From Hemerocallis citrina (lineage: Eukaryota > Streptophyta > Magnoliopsida > Asparagales > Asphodelaceae), in NCBI GenBank assembly GCA_017893485.1, contig CM030358.1:252939228-253003227 (forward strand): 64,000 nucleotides of DNA. The letters are read 5' to 3'. The position numbers and the translations under genes were made by a program. Each line of letters starts with the position of its first letter. Positions within the stretch are counted from its first letter, which is position 1. The notes beneath the pieces were generated by a model. It searched no databases, was not told the DNA's origin, and worked only from the letters and a program-made list of their open reading frames with translations. Shown here piece by piece: positions 45,643 through 57,300 of the stretch.

Positions 45643-46068
45643 ATGGCTGATCACTTCGACCCTGCTGGAGACGACGACTGGCATATTATTGAGGAAGAGT
45701 ACCATCCTGGACAAGCTGATTCCGAGGACGAGTACTATCCAGGGCAAGCAGATTCTGACGGTGAAGAATGGCCTGAATCCCGAGAGATCACCCCACCTCC
45801 GGATTCATCTGATGACTCTTCTTCTGACGAAGAAGAAGAACCAGTTCCAAATGGTCTTGTGACTTCTCTTCAGAGGCAGGTAGAGACACTGCGGGAGAGA
45901 GTCGGATTGTTGGAGGCTCAGCTGGCAAAACGGAAGGACGACTTTTCTGTTCTCAGTCATAGGGTTTGGGAACTCGAGAAGAGGAAGAACCTGACTGATG
46001 TGCTGAAGGATGAGGTTGAAGAACTGCGGGAAGAACTTCGAGCAGCGAAGAGGACCCGTAGGAGTTAG
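45643..46068 (+). CDS. E3 upstream ORF: acidic protein with C-terminal coiled coil
   Basis: This complete frame of 141 codons lies between the primer site and gag; the start MADHFDPAGDDDW is chosen over an upstream in-frame Met at 45589. The N-terminal half is very acidic and contains a short direct repeat, EYHPGQADSEDEYYPGQADS. Pro-Asp-Ser runs and a DEEEE stretch follow. From about residue 75 to the end it is a strongly predicted coiled coil by eye (LQRQVETLRERVGLLEAQL, VWELEKRKN, VEELREELRAAKRTRR) ending in a basic tail. No known domain; not part of the standard Gypsy gene set. It is intact while gag and pol of the same element are broken. E1 has a possibly comparable ORF at the same site. 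Confidence 0.7.
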   Translation: MADHFDPAGDDDWHIIEEEYHPGQADSEDEYYPGQADSDGEEWPESREITPPPDSSDDSSSDEEEEPVPNGLVTSLQRQVETLRERVGLLEAQLAKRKDDFSVLSHRVWELEKRKNLTDVLKDEVEELREELRAAKRTRRS

Positions 46069-46215
46069 ATTGTTGTAGCTTCTATTTCTTTCATTCTGAT
46101 GTCAAAAAAAAAATATTTTTAATTCGAATGTATAAACTTTGGAATTCAATGAAATGCAAGTTGGTTTAAATTCTTGTTCTATCCTTCGAATTTGATGGAT
46201 CTTTTGCATCAGAAT

Positions 46216-47220
46216 ATGTCGAGAAGAGGAGCTAGGAATGGGGAAGGTTTGGATCTGGAGACTGAACTTGCAAGGGTCTACCAGACGCTTAATGCAGTGG
46301 CTATGAACCAAGGAAGGGGGCCGGCAAATCCAGTGCCCGAGGAGATTAAGCTGGTGGAATCGTTCAAGAGAATGAAACCACCGGTATTCGAGGGAAAGTC
46401 AGACCCAGATGCGGCTGACAACTGGATCCGTCAAGTGGAAACGATCTTCGAGGTGTTGGAGACCCCTGAGGGTAGCAAGGTCAAGTTGGCGACTTTGCAG
46501 CTGGAGAAGGATGCGGCGGTTTGGTGGCAATCCATTAAGAGGACTATGGGAGGCATAGTGCTTGGCTAGGAGGAATTTCTAGAAGAATTCCGTAGTCACT
46601 ATTTTCCCTCCGACGTCCAGGAGAAGAAGGCGATGGAGTTTCTGTCGCTTCAGCAAGGCAGCATGTCGGTGAGAGCGTATGAGACCAAGTTTACTCAGCT
46701 CTCCAGGTATGCTCCAGAACTGGTGATGGATGAGGCTAAGAAGGCTCGCAAGTTCGAGCATGGGTTGAGGCCGAGCTTGAGGTCTCGTATGATACCCCTT
46801 GGTATCAGGCGATTTGACAAGTTGGTGAAGAGGGCAGCAGCGACGGAGGCGGATATGGAGTAGTTCCAAGTTGTTCAGAACCGGAGGAACAACTGGCAGT
46901 CTGGTAAGAGGCCTGCACACTCTGGAAGTTTCAAGGGACAACCATCTGCACAGAGGTTCAAACCGACAAGGGCGAATGCTGTTAGTGTAGCTGGAGGACC
47001 TGGAAACAATGTGGTGAGACCTCCTGCGGTGACTTGCTACAACTATGGTGAGACGGGGCATTACAAATCTCAATGTCCCAAACTACAGAGTGGAAATAGC
47101 AATGCACCAATGCAACAGACTGGGAAGAGGCCGTACCAATCAGGGCGAGTATTTGCCTTGACGGAAGCTGATGCTGATGAGGCAGATCAGGTTATCTCTG
47201 GTACGAGGACTGGTGTTTAG
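46216..47220 (+). pseudogene. E3 gag, broken by stops, zinc knuckle altered
   Basis: It starts MSRRGARNGEGLDLETELAR at 46216. The core reads VYQTLNAVAM, VESFKRMKPPVFEGKSDPDA, DNWIRQVETIFEVLETPEGS. A TAG at 46567-46569 replaces a Trp in the conserved W-E-E-F-L motif. The frame resumes with MEFLSLQQGSMSVRAYETKF and stops at TAG 46861-46863, where Gln is expected. The nucleocapsid piece (47011-47220) has a single knuckle CYNYGETGHYKSQCP, in which the second zinc Cys is Tyr (codon 47044-47046), so zinc binding should be lost. Confidence 0.88.
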
Positions 47221-47250
47221 AGTTTTTGTCATTTCTTTTCCCGTTGTTTA

Positions 47251-47868
47251 GTGAGACTGTTATGTAATGGTGTGTATTATGTAACAGGCGAACTCTATCT
47301 TAATGGAATGAAAGCTGTTGTATTGTTCGATACTGGATCCTCTCATACATTTGTGTCTCCAATGTTTGCTAAATTGTTGGGAGTTGAACCGAAGATTTTT
47401 CCAGGCAAGATCTTAGCAGTAGCTACTCCGTCAGGGGAAACTTTAACCACTGATCGGTATTATGCTGATTGCGAGATAGTGATTGGAGATCGAATCTTTG
47501 GCATTGATCTGATCGAGCTGACTATCTTGGGAGTCGATGTTATCATTGGCATTGATTGGATGTCGGTGTACAGTGCAAGCATCGAGTGTAAGACCAAGAC
47601 GGTAACAGTGAAGGCTCCAGGTGGACCTGAAGTCACGTTCCAAGGGAAGAAGAAGTGTTCTAAGCTGGTGGCAACTATCCGCAAGGAAGAGACTCCTGTG
47701 GAAGTGCAAGGAATTCCTGTGGTTCGGGACTATCCGACTGTGTTCTTGGATGATTTTCCTGGGTTACCCCCGCATCGTGATGTAGAGTTCAGCATCACTG
47801 TTCAACCGGGAAGTGCACCCATTTCTAAGGCACGTATAGGATGGCTCCAGTGGAACAGGATGAGGTGA
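47251..47868 (+). pseudogene. E3 protease
   Basis: The frame contains [20 protein letters not shown] with an intact DTG, FVSPMFAKLLGVEP, the flap region, and GVDVIIGIDWMSVYSASIEC. It continues into the RT-proximal linker ([31 protein letters not shown]). It then shifts frame near 47838, and the RT continues in another frame from 47841. The first Met is arbitrary because the protease is part of a polyprotein. Confidence 0.88.
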
Positions 47869-49133
47869 AACGGCAGATTGAAGAACTGTTGGAGAAGGGT
47901 TTTATTCAACCTAGTGCGTCACCTTGGGGAGCACCATTGCTTTTGGTAAAGAAGAAGGATGGATCGATGAGAATGTGTATCGATTACCGGGAGCTGAATA
48001 AGGTCACTGTTCAGAATAAGTATCCTATTCCTCGAATTGATGATTTGTTCGATCGTCTACAAGGAGCAGCTGTTTTCTCCAAAATAGATCTTCGATCAGG
48101 ATATCACCAAGTTCGAGTGAAAGCTGAAGATGTGCACAAAACTGCGTTTAGAACTCGGCATGGGCATTACGAATTCTTAGTTATGCCATTCGGAGTGACG
48201 AATGCACCCGCAATCTTCATGGATTTGATGAACAGAGTTCTGAGGCCGTTTATTGATTCTTTCGTCGTGGTGTTTATCGACGATATTCTCATGTACTCCA
48301 AGTCAGAGGAGGAGCACACCGAGCATCTGGCAGCAGTTTTGCAGAAGCTGGAAAAGCAGAAGTTGTATGCCAAGTTATCCAAGTGTGATTTCTGGAAATC
48401 TGAAGTGGCATTCCTAGGTCACATCCTTTCTAAGGAGGGAGTGGCAACTGACCCTCAGAAGATAGAGGCAGTGAGAGATTGGGTTAGGCCTACTACAGTG
48501 AAGAAAGTCAGAAGTTTCCTTGGGATGACTGGATACTACAGGAGATTCATTCAAGGTTATGCTCAGATAGCTGTACCGCTTACTGGACTGACCAAGAAGA
48601 ATGTGAGCTTCAAGTGGACTGAGCAATGTGAGGCGAGCTTTCAGGAGTTGAAAGATAGACTGACTACTGCACCTATTTTGGCTTTGCCTAGAGCAGGTGT
48701 TGAGTATGATGTTTTTAGCGATGCTTCACATCGTGGGCTTGGTTGTGTCTTAATGCAAGAAGGAAGAGTAATCGCTTATGGGTCTAGGCAACTACGACCG
48801 CATGAGAAAAATTACCCGACTCATGATCTGGAGTTGGCTGCGATTATCTTTGCCCTGAAGCAATGGAGGCACTACGTGTACGGTGAGAAGTTGAATATGT
48901 ACACGGACCACAAGAGCTTGAAGTATATATATCAGCAGAGGGATCTCAATCTGAGGCAGCGGAGATGGTTGGAAGTGCTCAAGGATATGCGACCTGAGAT
49001 TAAGTATCATCCTGGAAAGGCTAATGTTGTTGCTGATGCACTTAGTCGCAAGAGCAGTTTGGCCAGTTTGATTACAACTCAGAAGCATCTGATTGAGGAG
49101 TTGGATCGGGCAGGTATTGAGGTTGTCTTGTAA
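47841..49133 (+). pseudogene. E3 reverse transcriptase and RNase H
   Basis: This 430-codon frame begins [20 protein letters not shown], in the conserved RT start. It has [39 protein letters not shown], the catalytic FIDD ([14 protein letters not shown]) and the thumb ([17 protein letters not shown]). The RNase H follows with [40 protein letters not shown] and [14 protein letters not shown]. It ends EVVL at a stop; a second stop follows nine codons later. Catalytic residues look intact. Confidence 0.92.
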
Positions 49134-49157
49134 GGATTGGGAGCATCTTAGGCTCAG

Positions 49158-49531
49158 TTGAGGCTTCAGCCTACTTTGAATGCTAGGATCATTGCAAGTC
49201 AGGAAGTTGATGCTGATATTTTGGAGATGAAGGAGCAGGTTGGTGCTGGCAGGTTGCCCGGATTTCAAATCAGGGATGGAGTGCTGTGGTTCGGAGATAG
49301 GCTGTGTGTTCCAAATCAGGCGGACCTGAAAGAGAGTATTCTTCATGAGGCGCATGCTACTCTTTTGTCGGTATATCCTGGGAGTACTAAGATGTACAAA
49401 GACATCAAACAGCATTTCTGGTGGTCAGGTTTGAAGCGGGATGTGGCTGAATTTGTCGCGAAGTGTGAGGTTTGTCAGCAAGTTAAAGCCGAAAATCAGA
49501 GACCCGGAGGTCTATTACAGCCGTTACCTAT
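49158..49531 (+). pseudogene. E3 integrase zinc-binding domain, cut by E4
   Basis: The frame runs MRLQPTLNARIIASQEVDAD, then HEAHATLLSVYPGSTKMYKD and [20 protein letters not shown], the H2C2 zinc module. After LPI the E4 LTR begins. The matching continuation, [20 protein letters not shown], starts at 59300 beyond E4. TSD CCTAT is at 49527-49531 and 59300-59304. Confidence 0.92.
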
Positions 49532-51092
49532 TGTTGTTGAAATCTAGTTACCTAAATAAATAGATAAAACTAGACACAAATTAAAACCTCGCAAGTGCAC
49601 GAATCGTTTATAGAGCAAGAGCAAGGGTCGATCCCACAGAGATTGTATGCTTTAACTTACCAACCAATAAAAAGAATAAGAATCATAAAGAGTTGTTCTA
49701 AGGTTGAAAAGAAATAAAAAGATTAAAACTAAATTAAGAAATGCTGAATCACAAATATTTATGAAGTAGTTGGGTTTAGATCTCCACCAATAGTCAATAA
49801 TGCTAAGTTATCTTCTGAACTTCTTCTTATTACTCATGTTTGTTCCCTTCAAGGGCATGGTATCTACTCCTTAAAGTACTGTTTCCCTAAGCCAAGAATT
49901 AGGCATGGTATCTACTCTAATTCGTTTCTTTCATTAAGTATTTAGCATGGTATCTACTAAGTTGAACTTAAAGAAAACATAAGATCAGTGGAAACGAACA
50001 AACACTCAAGGTTCTAGAAATTGGTATCAGATCTAGATCCCTTAAGTTGATTGAACCAAGAACCCCTAAGGATTCCCTTGTTACAAGTCATGAACACGAG
50101 ATGCGGGTCGTCTCAATATGCTCATATAACAGATTCAGATGGATGGTAATACAAACTTAGTATTCTCAAGTTCTGTATGTCAGTCGACTGGCTGTCACCT
50201 CAGTCGACTGCTCTCAGAACTTGAGAACAAGTTTGATTATCTTCAATCTATACCAATTCAATCAGATTCAATCAATAAGTAAATTAGAAGGATTCAGAAG
50301 AATATAGCACTACATACTACGGCTTCAATCTACCCAACTTATGAAATTAGTTCAACATAATAATACTTTTATTAATCAATAAGTTCGAATACATGGTTAA
50401 CATAAAAGAATTAGAAAGAGAAAGAATAAACTGATGTGGTTCGGTTAGATGAGTCGGCTGGCTGTCACACAGTCGATCGGCCGTTCCTTTCCTTATGCTT
50501 GCTCTCCTCTCTTCTTCTTCGATGCTGATAAAGTGCTCTTGTTGATGACTCTGGAACTCTGTGATTCGGTGATTCAGGATGCGTGGAAGAGTGTCTCAAA
50601 AAAGTGCCTCTTGGTTGGTATTTATAGAACACCGCTAGAGAATTAGGGTTTGCACTTTTCTTTTTATAGAAAAACCCTCCTCTTTTATTTATTTCCTTCT
50701 TTCTTTGATCTGCGTTTTTTTTCTTTCTCTTTTCTTCTTTTCTTCCTTATCTGTTCTGATTTGGATTAGATTTGGACGAATCTTCAAATATCTTATCTTT
50801 TAACTCTGCTGCCTACCAGTCGACTTGTCTTCGAACCAGTCGACTACCAGTCGACTGTGTCGAGACTTCTGTGGAAAATCAACTTCTCTGGCCAGTCGCC
50901 TGGTGTAAGGAAACCAGTCGACCGATGATCTGCAGTTTTCTGAGTTTCGTCCTGAATCTGCTTCGTTTCTCTGTTTTAGGCTGTTTCCTATAGAAAAGAG
51001 AAAATAAGAGTTAAATACCACATATAGAGCTTTTAAATGTCTAATTGCATTAAGATTATTGCTCCTAAATGTGAATAATATTGTGTTCATCA
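49532..51092 (-). repeat. E4 3' LTR
   Basis: In plus coordinates it starts TGTTGTTGAAATC and ends GTGTTCATCA. It carries GTCGAC pairs at 50183/50203 and 50819/50839, an extra copy at 50850, and degenerate pairs at 50453/50472 and 50895/50917. The minus-strand TATA box is at 50619-50626. Confidence 0.95.
50619..50626 (-). promoter_or_regulatory. TATA box of the E4 3' LTR
   Basis: The minus strand reads GTTCTATAAATACCAACC. The other LTR has the same box at 58837-58844. Confidence 0.65.
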
Positions 51093-51108
51093 AATACCCC
51101 CAAACTTA
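51093..51108 (-). other. E4 polypurine tract
   Basis: TAAGTTTGGGGGTATT on the minus strand directly precedes the 3' LTR. The minus strand leading into it (GACAAGCAAAAGCTAAG) is of the kind seen at the 3' end of Athila/Tat elements. Confidence 0.85.
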
Positions 51109-51626
51109 GCTTTTGCTTGTCCTCAAGCAAAAAGTGAACTTATGAACGAGGGAAAACAATAATACTCTCAATCAAGAATTCTTATTATGTGAGCATCAAC
51201 ATATAAAAATATAAACAATTTCAGATAAAGTAAAATTAAACATACCTATTTTCTCTAGTGCGATTATTGGTTCATAATTCCCAAACTTCATCATATTTGT
51301 CATGCAATTAATGTAGTTATAGTATGCGACTACTCAATCTGTGATTATCCCCTTTTCTCTACTACAAACCGAGTAGCAAACTAGAGAATTTTTTTTTATT
51401 ATTTTATTTTATTTTTTTATAGTCTCTTCTCTAAAGTTGTCACTTGCCTTTTGACGCGAATGCAAAACATTTGTGATGAATCCACCCGGTTACTCAGCAA
51501 GTCACAAACTTTTAAAGTACTTTGCATACTCATATTTCAAGTTGCCGTTTGACGTAAAGGTAAACATTGGTGATGAATACCCCTAGTCACTAAGCACCCA
51601 AAACATTGGAGTAGATTGACTTTATT

Positions 51627-51688
<62 letters not shown>

Positions 51689-52125
51689 CACTCTATTTAC
51701 TTAAACTCAATTTAGGACTAGATCTAAAGGGAATAATCACCAGAAAAAGTATCACATTTGTTTATTATGTATAATCACATGACTCATATAATTTTGTAAG
51801 GCATTATGAAACTTAACAATCCTAAAGTAAATAAGTATCCTTACTATTACTTTATAAGAATTTGTTTATCCTAAAAAAAAATAAAAATTCAAAAGACTCC
51901 AAATATAACTAACTAATACCCCCAAACTTAGATGGAACATTGTCCTCAATGTTCGCACAAAGCTTAAAATATAGGCATATGTTACCATCTAGTAAGAAGG
52001 AGAGATTAAAAATAAAAAGATGAATAATGAAAAGAAAATGAAAGGAAAGTGTAAATACTCCCCTGAAAATTGGGTTGCCTCCTAATAAGCGCTGTGTTTT
52101 CTGTCTTCAGCTAGACTTGATGAGG
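51109..52125. other. E4 3' non-coding region without env
   Basis: This is AT-rich DNA between the integrase stop and the PPT. It has a (TA)n run of about 58 bp at 51630-51687 and a second PPT-like sequence (51915-51930). There is no envelope-like frame of meaningful length. Confidence 0.75.
51915..51930 (-). other. Second PPT-like sequence of E4
   Basis: The same 16 bases as the terminal PPT (TAAGTTTGGGGGTATT on the minus strand), located 0.82 kb upstream of it in transcription order and followed by TAG. It is preceded by ACATTGAGGACAATGTTCCA, a near-perfect inverted repeat. Confidence 0.7.
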
Positions 52126-54375
52126 TCATGCAATGTATTGAATGGTTTGAAGATTCACATCTTCTTCTTGCGGTTCTATGCTCATCTCTATGTATGGCTT
52201 CGCTCTATGCCCGTTCACCTTAAATGTTTGATTCTTCTCTTTGCTATGAACCTCCAATGCACCATGTGGAAGGATTCTTGTAACAATGTATGGCCCATAC
52301 CATCTTGACATGAGCTTGCCTGGAAAAAGTCTTAATCTTGAGTTGTATATCAGTACCTTCTGTCCTTGATAAAACTCCTTCCTTGCTAGCTGTTTGTCAT
52401 GGTACAACTTGGTCCTTTCCTTGTACAATTTTGCATTTTCATATGCGTCGTGCCTCAACTCTTCAAGCTCATTTAGTTGCAATCTTCTTCTGTCACCTGC
52501 TTGTTTCATATCAAAATTGAACCGTTTAATGGCCCAATAAGCTTTGTGTTCCAACTCCACTGGTAAATGACAAGCTTTTCCAAAAACCAAATGGTATGGT
52601 GACATGCCGATGGGTGTTTTGTATGCTGTTCGGTAGGCCCATAATGCATCATTCAAGCGCAGCGACCAATCCTTCCTCCTTGTGTTGACTGTCTTTTCCA
52701 AAATGCTCTTGATTTCTCTGTTGCTGATCTCCACCTGCCCACTAGTTTGAGGATGATATGGGGTGCCCACTCTATGTGTGATACCATATTTCTTCATCAA
52801 AGAAGCAAACGGAAAGTTATTGAAGTGGCTCCCTCCATCACTAATTATTGCTCGTGGTGTCCCAAACCTAGTGAAAATGTTCTCCTGCAAAAACTTAACA
52901 ACAACTTTGTGATCATTAGTTTTTGAGGGGACAGCCTCGACCCATTTAGACACATAATCCACACCAACAAGTATATATAAATAACCAATTGAGTTAGGAA
53001 AGGGACCCATGAAGTCGATTCCCCAAACATCAAAAAGCTCGATTACTTGTATGTTGTGTAATGGCATTTGATTTCTAGACGAGATGTTGCCTGTCCTTTG
53101 GCATTTGTCACAAGTCCTGCAAAAAGAAAAAGCATCTTTGAATACTTTAGGCCAATAAAATCCAGATTGTAATACCTTGAGTGCTGTTCCTTTTGGTCCA
53201 AAATGTCCTCCACATGCGTATTGGTGGCAATGTTGTAGAATACTCATTTGTTCTTCTTCTGCCACACATCTTCTTATAATTTGATCCGGACAAAATTTGA
53301 ACAAATAAGGATCATCCCAGTAGTAGTGCTTGCATATAGCCACCAGTCTCTTTCTTTCCTGACTTGTCATACGTGGAGGGAAAACATGAGCAGTGAGATA
53401 ATTTACAATATCTGCAAACCATGGAAGATTTGAGCAGTGAGATACCAGTCGACTGGCCCTATTACCAGTCGACTGTCCCGATGATATGTTTATTTCAAAT
53501 AGATGTTCATCTGGGAAATTTTCATTAAGTGGGGGCACAATTCTCTCTTCCTCATGCAGTAGTCTGGACATGTGATCTGCAACAACGTTGTCACTTCCTT
53601 TTTTATCTCTAATCTCAAGATCGAATTCTTGAAGCAACAGCACCCATCTGATCAACCTAGGCTTAGCATCCTTTTTAGCAAGCAAATATCTCAAAGCAGC
53701 ATGGTCAGTGAAAACAATAACTTTAGAACCAATTAAATATGGTCTAAACTTCTCTACAACAAAAATTACAGCTAACATTTCTTTTTCATTAGTTGAATAA
53801 TTTAGCTGTGCATCGTTTAGAGTTCGAGAAGCATAGTAAATAACATGGGGTATTTTATTGATTCTTTGACCTAAAACAGCTCCTAAAGCATAATCACTTG
53901 CATCACACATGAGCTCAAAAGGATGGCTCCAATCTGGTGCCATGACAATAGGTGCAGAAATGAGAAGATTTTTTAATGTAATAAAAGCAGTTGTGCACTC
54001 ATCTGTCCATACAAACTGAACATCCTTAGCCAACAAATCACAAAGGGGTTTGGAGATTTTTGAAAAATCTTTTATAAATCTTCTATAGAACCCTGCATGT
54101 CCAAGAAAACTCCTAACACCCTTAACTGTAGTGGGAGGGGGTAGTTTTGATATTATATCAATTTTCGCTTTGTCTACCTCTATGCCTCTTTTGGATACCA
54201 CATGTCCCAACACAATACCTTGTTGTACCATGAAATGGCACTTTTCCCAATTCAGCACTAAATTGCATTCTTCACATCTCTTAAGCACAAGCTGCAAATG
54301 GTTAATGCATTCATCAAAACAAGATCCAAAAACACTAAAATCATCCATAAATACCTCGATGAACCTTTCCACCAT
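52126..54375 (-). pseudogene. E4 pol second part: RT palm, RNase H and integrase
   Basis: This 749-codon frame is in the same frame as the gag-PR-RT part and is separated from it only by a TAA at 54379-54381. It opens with the RT active site ([21 protein letters not shown]). The thumb follows with [19 protein letters not shown], then the RNase H with [19 protein letters not shown] and [19 protein letters not shown]. The linker [16 protein letters not shown] contains the paired GTCGAC motif (53448/53468). The integrase has a zinc module ([31 protein letters not shown]) and core [31 protein letters not shown] and [19 protein letters not shown] (D-D-E). The tail includes [20 protein letters not shown] and no chromodomain. 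Apart from the TAA the enzyme looks complete. Confidence 0.93.
53448..53473. repeat. Paired GTCGAC motif inside E4 pol
   Basis: GTCGAC lies at 53448-53453 and 53468-53473, 20 bp apart. It is followed by TGTCCCGA, exactly as in several E2 LTR pairs. In the minus-strand protein it encodes [15 protein letters not shown] in the hinge between RNase H and integrase, a site tolerant of insertion. Confidence 0.85.
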
Positions 54376-54378
54376 GTC

Positions 54379-57300
54379 TTAAAATATACTCATCATGCAC
54401 CTCTGAAATGTAGCTGGTGCATTGCACAATCCAAAGGGCATCCTCCTGTATGCAAAAGTACCAAAAGGACATGTAAAAGTGGTTTTTTCTTGATCTTCTG
54501 GAGCAATAGCAATTTGATTATAGCCACTATAACCATCTAAAAAGCAATAATGACTATATCCTGCTAATCTTTCTAACATTTGATCAATAAAAGGAAGAGG
54601 GAAGTGATCTTTCCTGGTTTCGTTATTCAGCTTCCTGTAATCAATGCAAACCCTCCATCCTGTGGTCACTCTTGTAGGGATAAGCTCATTCTCTTTATTC
54701 TTCACCACTGTGACTCCACTTTTCTTAGGCACTACATGTATAGGACTTACCCATTTTCTATCTGAGATGGGGTAGATGATGCCAACATCTAGTAGCTTCA
54801 AAATCTCTGCTCTTACCACTTCCTTCATGTTTGGATTAAGCCTTCTCTGTGCCTCCCTGCTAGGTTTTGCATTGTTTTCCAGGAGTATTTTGTGCATGCA
54901 TTTGGATGGACTTATTCCTTTGATATCTGCAATGGTCCATCCTATTGCATTCTTGTGTTCTTGTAGTACCCTCAGCAATTTTTCTTCTTCCTGTGCACTC
55001 AGGTTCGCAGCAATTATCACAGGTAGCGTCTGGTTCCCGCCCAAATATGCATACTTCAAATGGTCGGGCAACTGCTTAAGCTCTATGTCTGGAAGTCTCG
55101 GTGCAGTCGACTGGTTCCTGGTTGTGCCTTGGTCAGTCGACTCATCATGTCCACCAGTCGACTTGTCCCTTCCACCAGTCGACTTGTCTGCAGAAACAAA
55201 AATATCATCAGTCACCAATTTTTCAAATACGGGTGCAAACTTACCTGAGCATGACTTTGGAGTTTCAAGGTAGTGTATTTTCTCTGCAATCCCCCAGTAA
55301 TCGTACTCCTGTTCAACATTAGATAAAGTTAGAGATTGTGTAATCGTGACTTGTAGTGGTTCAACGCTATGTACCTGAAATGTTTGATCAACAATCTCCT
55401 GAACCACATCAACATTATAGCATTCATGATCATCGTGTGGTAATTTTAGTGTATCAAACATTTTGAATTCAACTATCTCTCCGTTTATCTTCATACTTAT
55501 AGTACCCTTTTTAACACAAATTTTTATATCAGCTGTACTCATAAAGGGCCTTCCTAAAATGATTGGTAGAGACGATGGCATTGAAGATTCTTCCATATCC
55601 AGCACAACAAAATCAGCAGGCAAAATAAAATCGTTTACCTGAACTAGGACATCTTCCAAAATACCTCTAGGTCTTTTGATACTGCGATCCGCCAACTGCA
55701 ACGTGATGGATGTTGGTTGGAGTTCCCCCAATCCTAGCTTTTCATAAACGGTGTATGGGAGAAGATTGATGCTCGCTCCCAAGTCTAGTAATGCTTTCTC
55801 AAAGAAGTGCTCACCAATCCTGCAAGGAATGGTAAAACTACCTGGGTCTTTTAATTTGGGAGGTAATTTTCTTAATAAGACAGTGCTCACTTCTTCTGTC
55901 AAAGCCACATCCTCCCTAACCTGAAATGTTCTTTTGTGAGTACAACATTCTTTCAAAAATTTAGCATAAGAAGGAATTTGTTTAATAGCATCAAGTAGGG
56001 AGATATTAATTTCTACCTTTCTGAGAGTTTCAAAGATGTCAAATAAATGTTGTTCTTTCTTTTGCTTGACTAACCTTTGAGGGAATGGTGGCACAACTGT
56101 TCTTTCTTTTTCACTTACCTTGTTGGAACCCAAAACTTTTGATGGTTGTGTTTCTGCTTCTTCTGTGTGTGTTCCAACTTTGTTGTCAATTATTTTACCA
56201 TTTCTTAATGTTGTCACTGCCTTGAGCTGTTCTTGGCTTCCAGGGTTTGGTATAGTTTGTGATGGGAGTTCACCTGCCTTTCGTTCGCTTAATTCTTTCG
56301 CAATTTGACCAATTTGCGTTTCCAACTTCTGAATTGCTTGCCCTTGTTGGTTGCTTGTTTGATATTGTTGTTGGAGCAATTGAAGAATGGTGGATTCAAA
56401 ATCCAACTTCTTCTGTTCTTGAACTGGCCTATCAAACCCACTTCCCATTTGGAAGTTCCGTGCATGTCCTTGTGTGAATTGAGTCCCTTGATTATTCTGA
56501 TTATTGCTCCAGGAGAAGTTTGGATGGTTCCTCCACCCTGGGTTGTATGTGTTCGAGAAGGGATTGTTCTTTTGTGGAAACACTCCTCGACCTACATAGT
56601 TTGCATGCTCCTGATCTGTGAAAGAAGACATGGGACATGTATCAGTGGTATGATCTACATGAGAACAAATTGCACAAATTTCGTTTGTTTGATTTTTAAC
56701 TCCACCCATCATCGACATTGCATTAACAAGCATATCAATTTTCTTATTCATATTTACCATTTCTAATTGAATGTTATTGCTATTAGAAATTTCGTAAACT
56801 CCCTGTTGTTTGGAAGGGCCCCTCCTTGTTGAAAATTGTTGTGAATTCTCGCTGAGTTCTTCAAATAGTTCAATGGCCTCTTCACCGCTTTTCCTCATTA
56901 AGATCCCGTTGCAAGCTGAATCCACAATTGCCTTGTTAGTATCATTTAAACCTTCATAAAATGCTTGTACCTGATCATCTTTAGGCATGTTGTGTGTAGG
57001 ACATTTGAGAAGTTTTTTCTTGAAATCCTTCCATGCTTCGAAGAATAAATCTCCATCTTTTTGTTGGAAGAGTTGAATCTCCCTTTTCAGCTGTTTGGTC
57101 TTTTGGGCTGGAAAGAATTCTTTCAAAAATTTTGTCGCCAATTGCTCCCATGAGTTTATTGATCCTGGTTCCAAAGAATTATACCATAGTTTAGCGTTAA
57201 GTTTTAAGGAAAAAGGAAACAAGATTAACCTGATTTGTTCAGGGGTAAGCCCTTGGACGCTTTGTGTCCTGCAAAGATCGAAGAAATCTTGTAGATGGAG

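Noticed and set aside
49532..51092. Frames within the E4 LTRs (for example 50449-50646)
   Set aside because: They are present in both LTRs only because the LTRs are duplicates; several contain the GTCGAC motif by chance.
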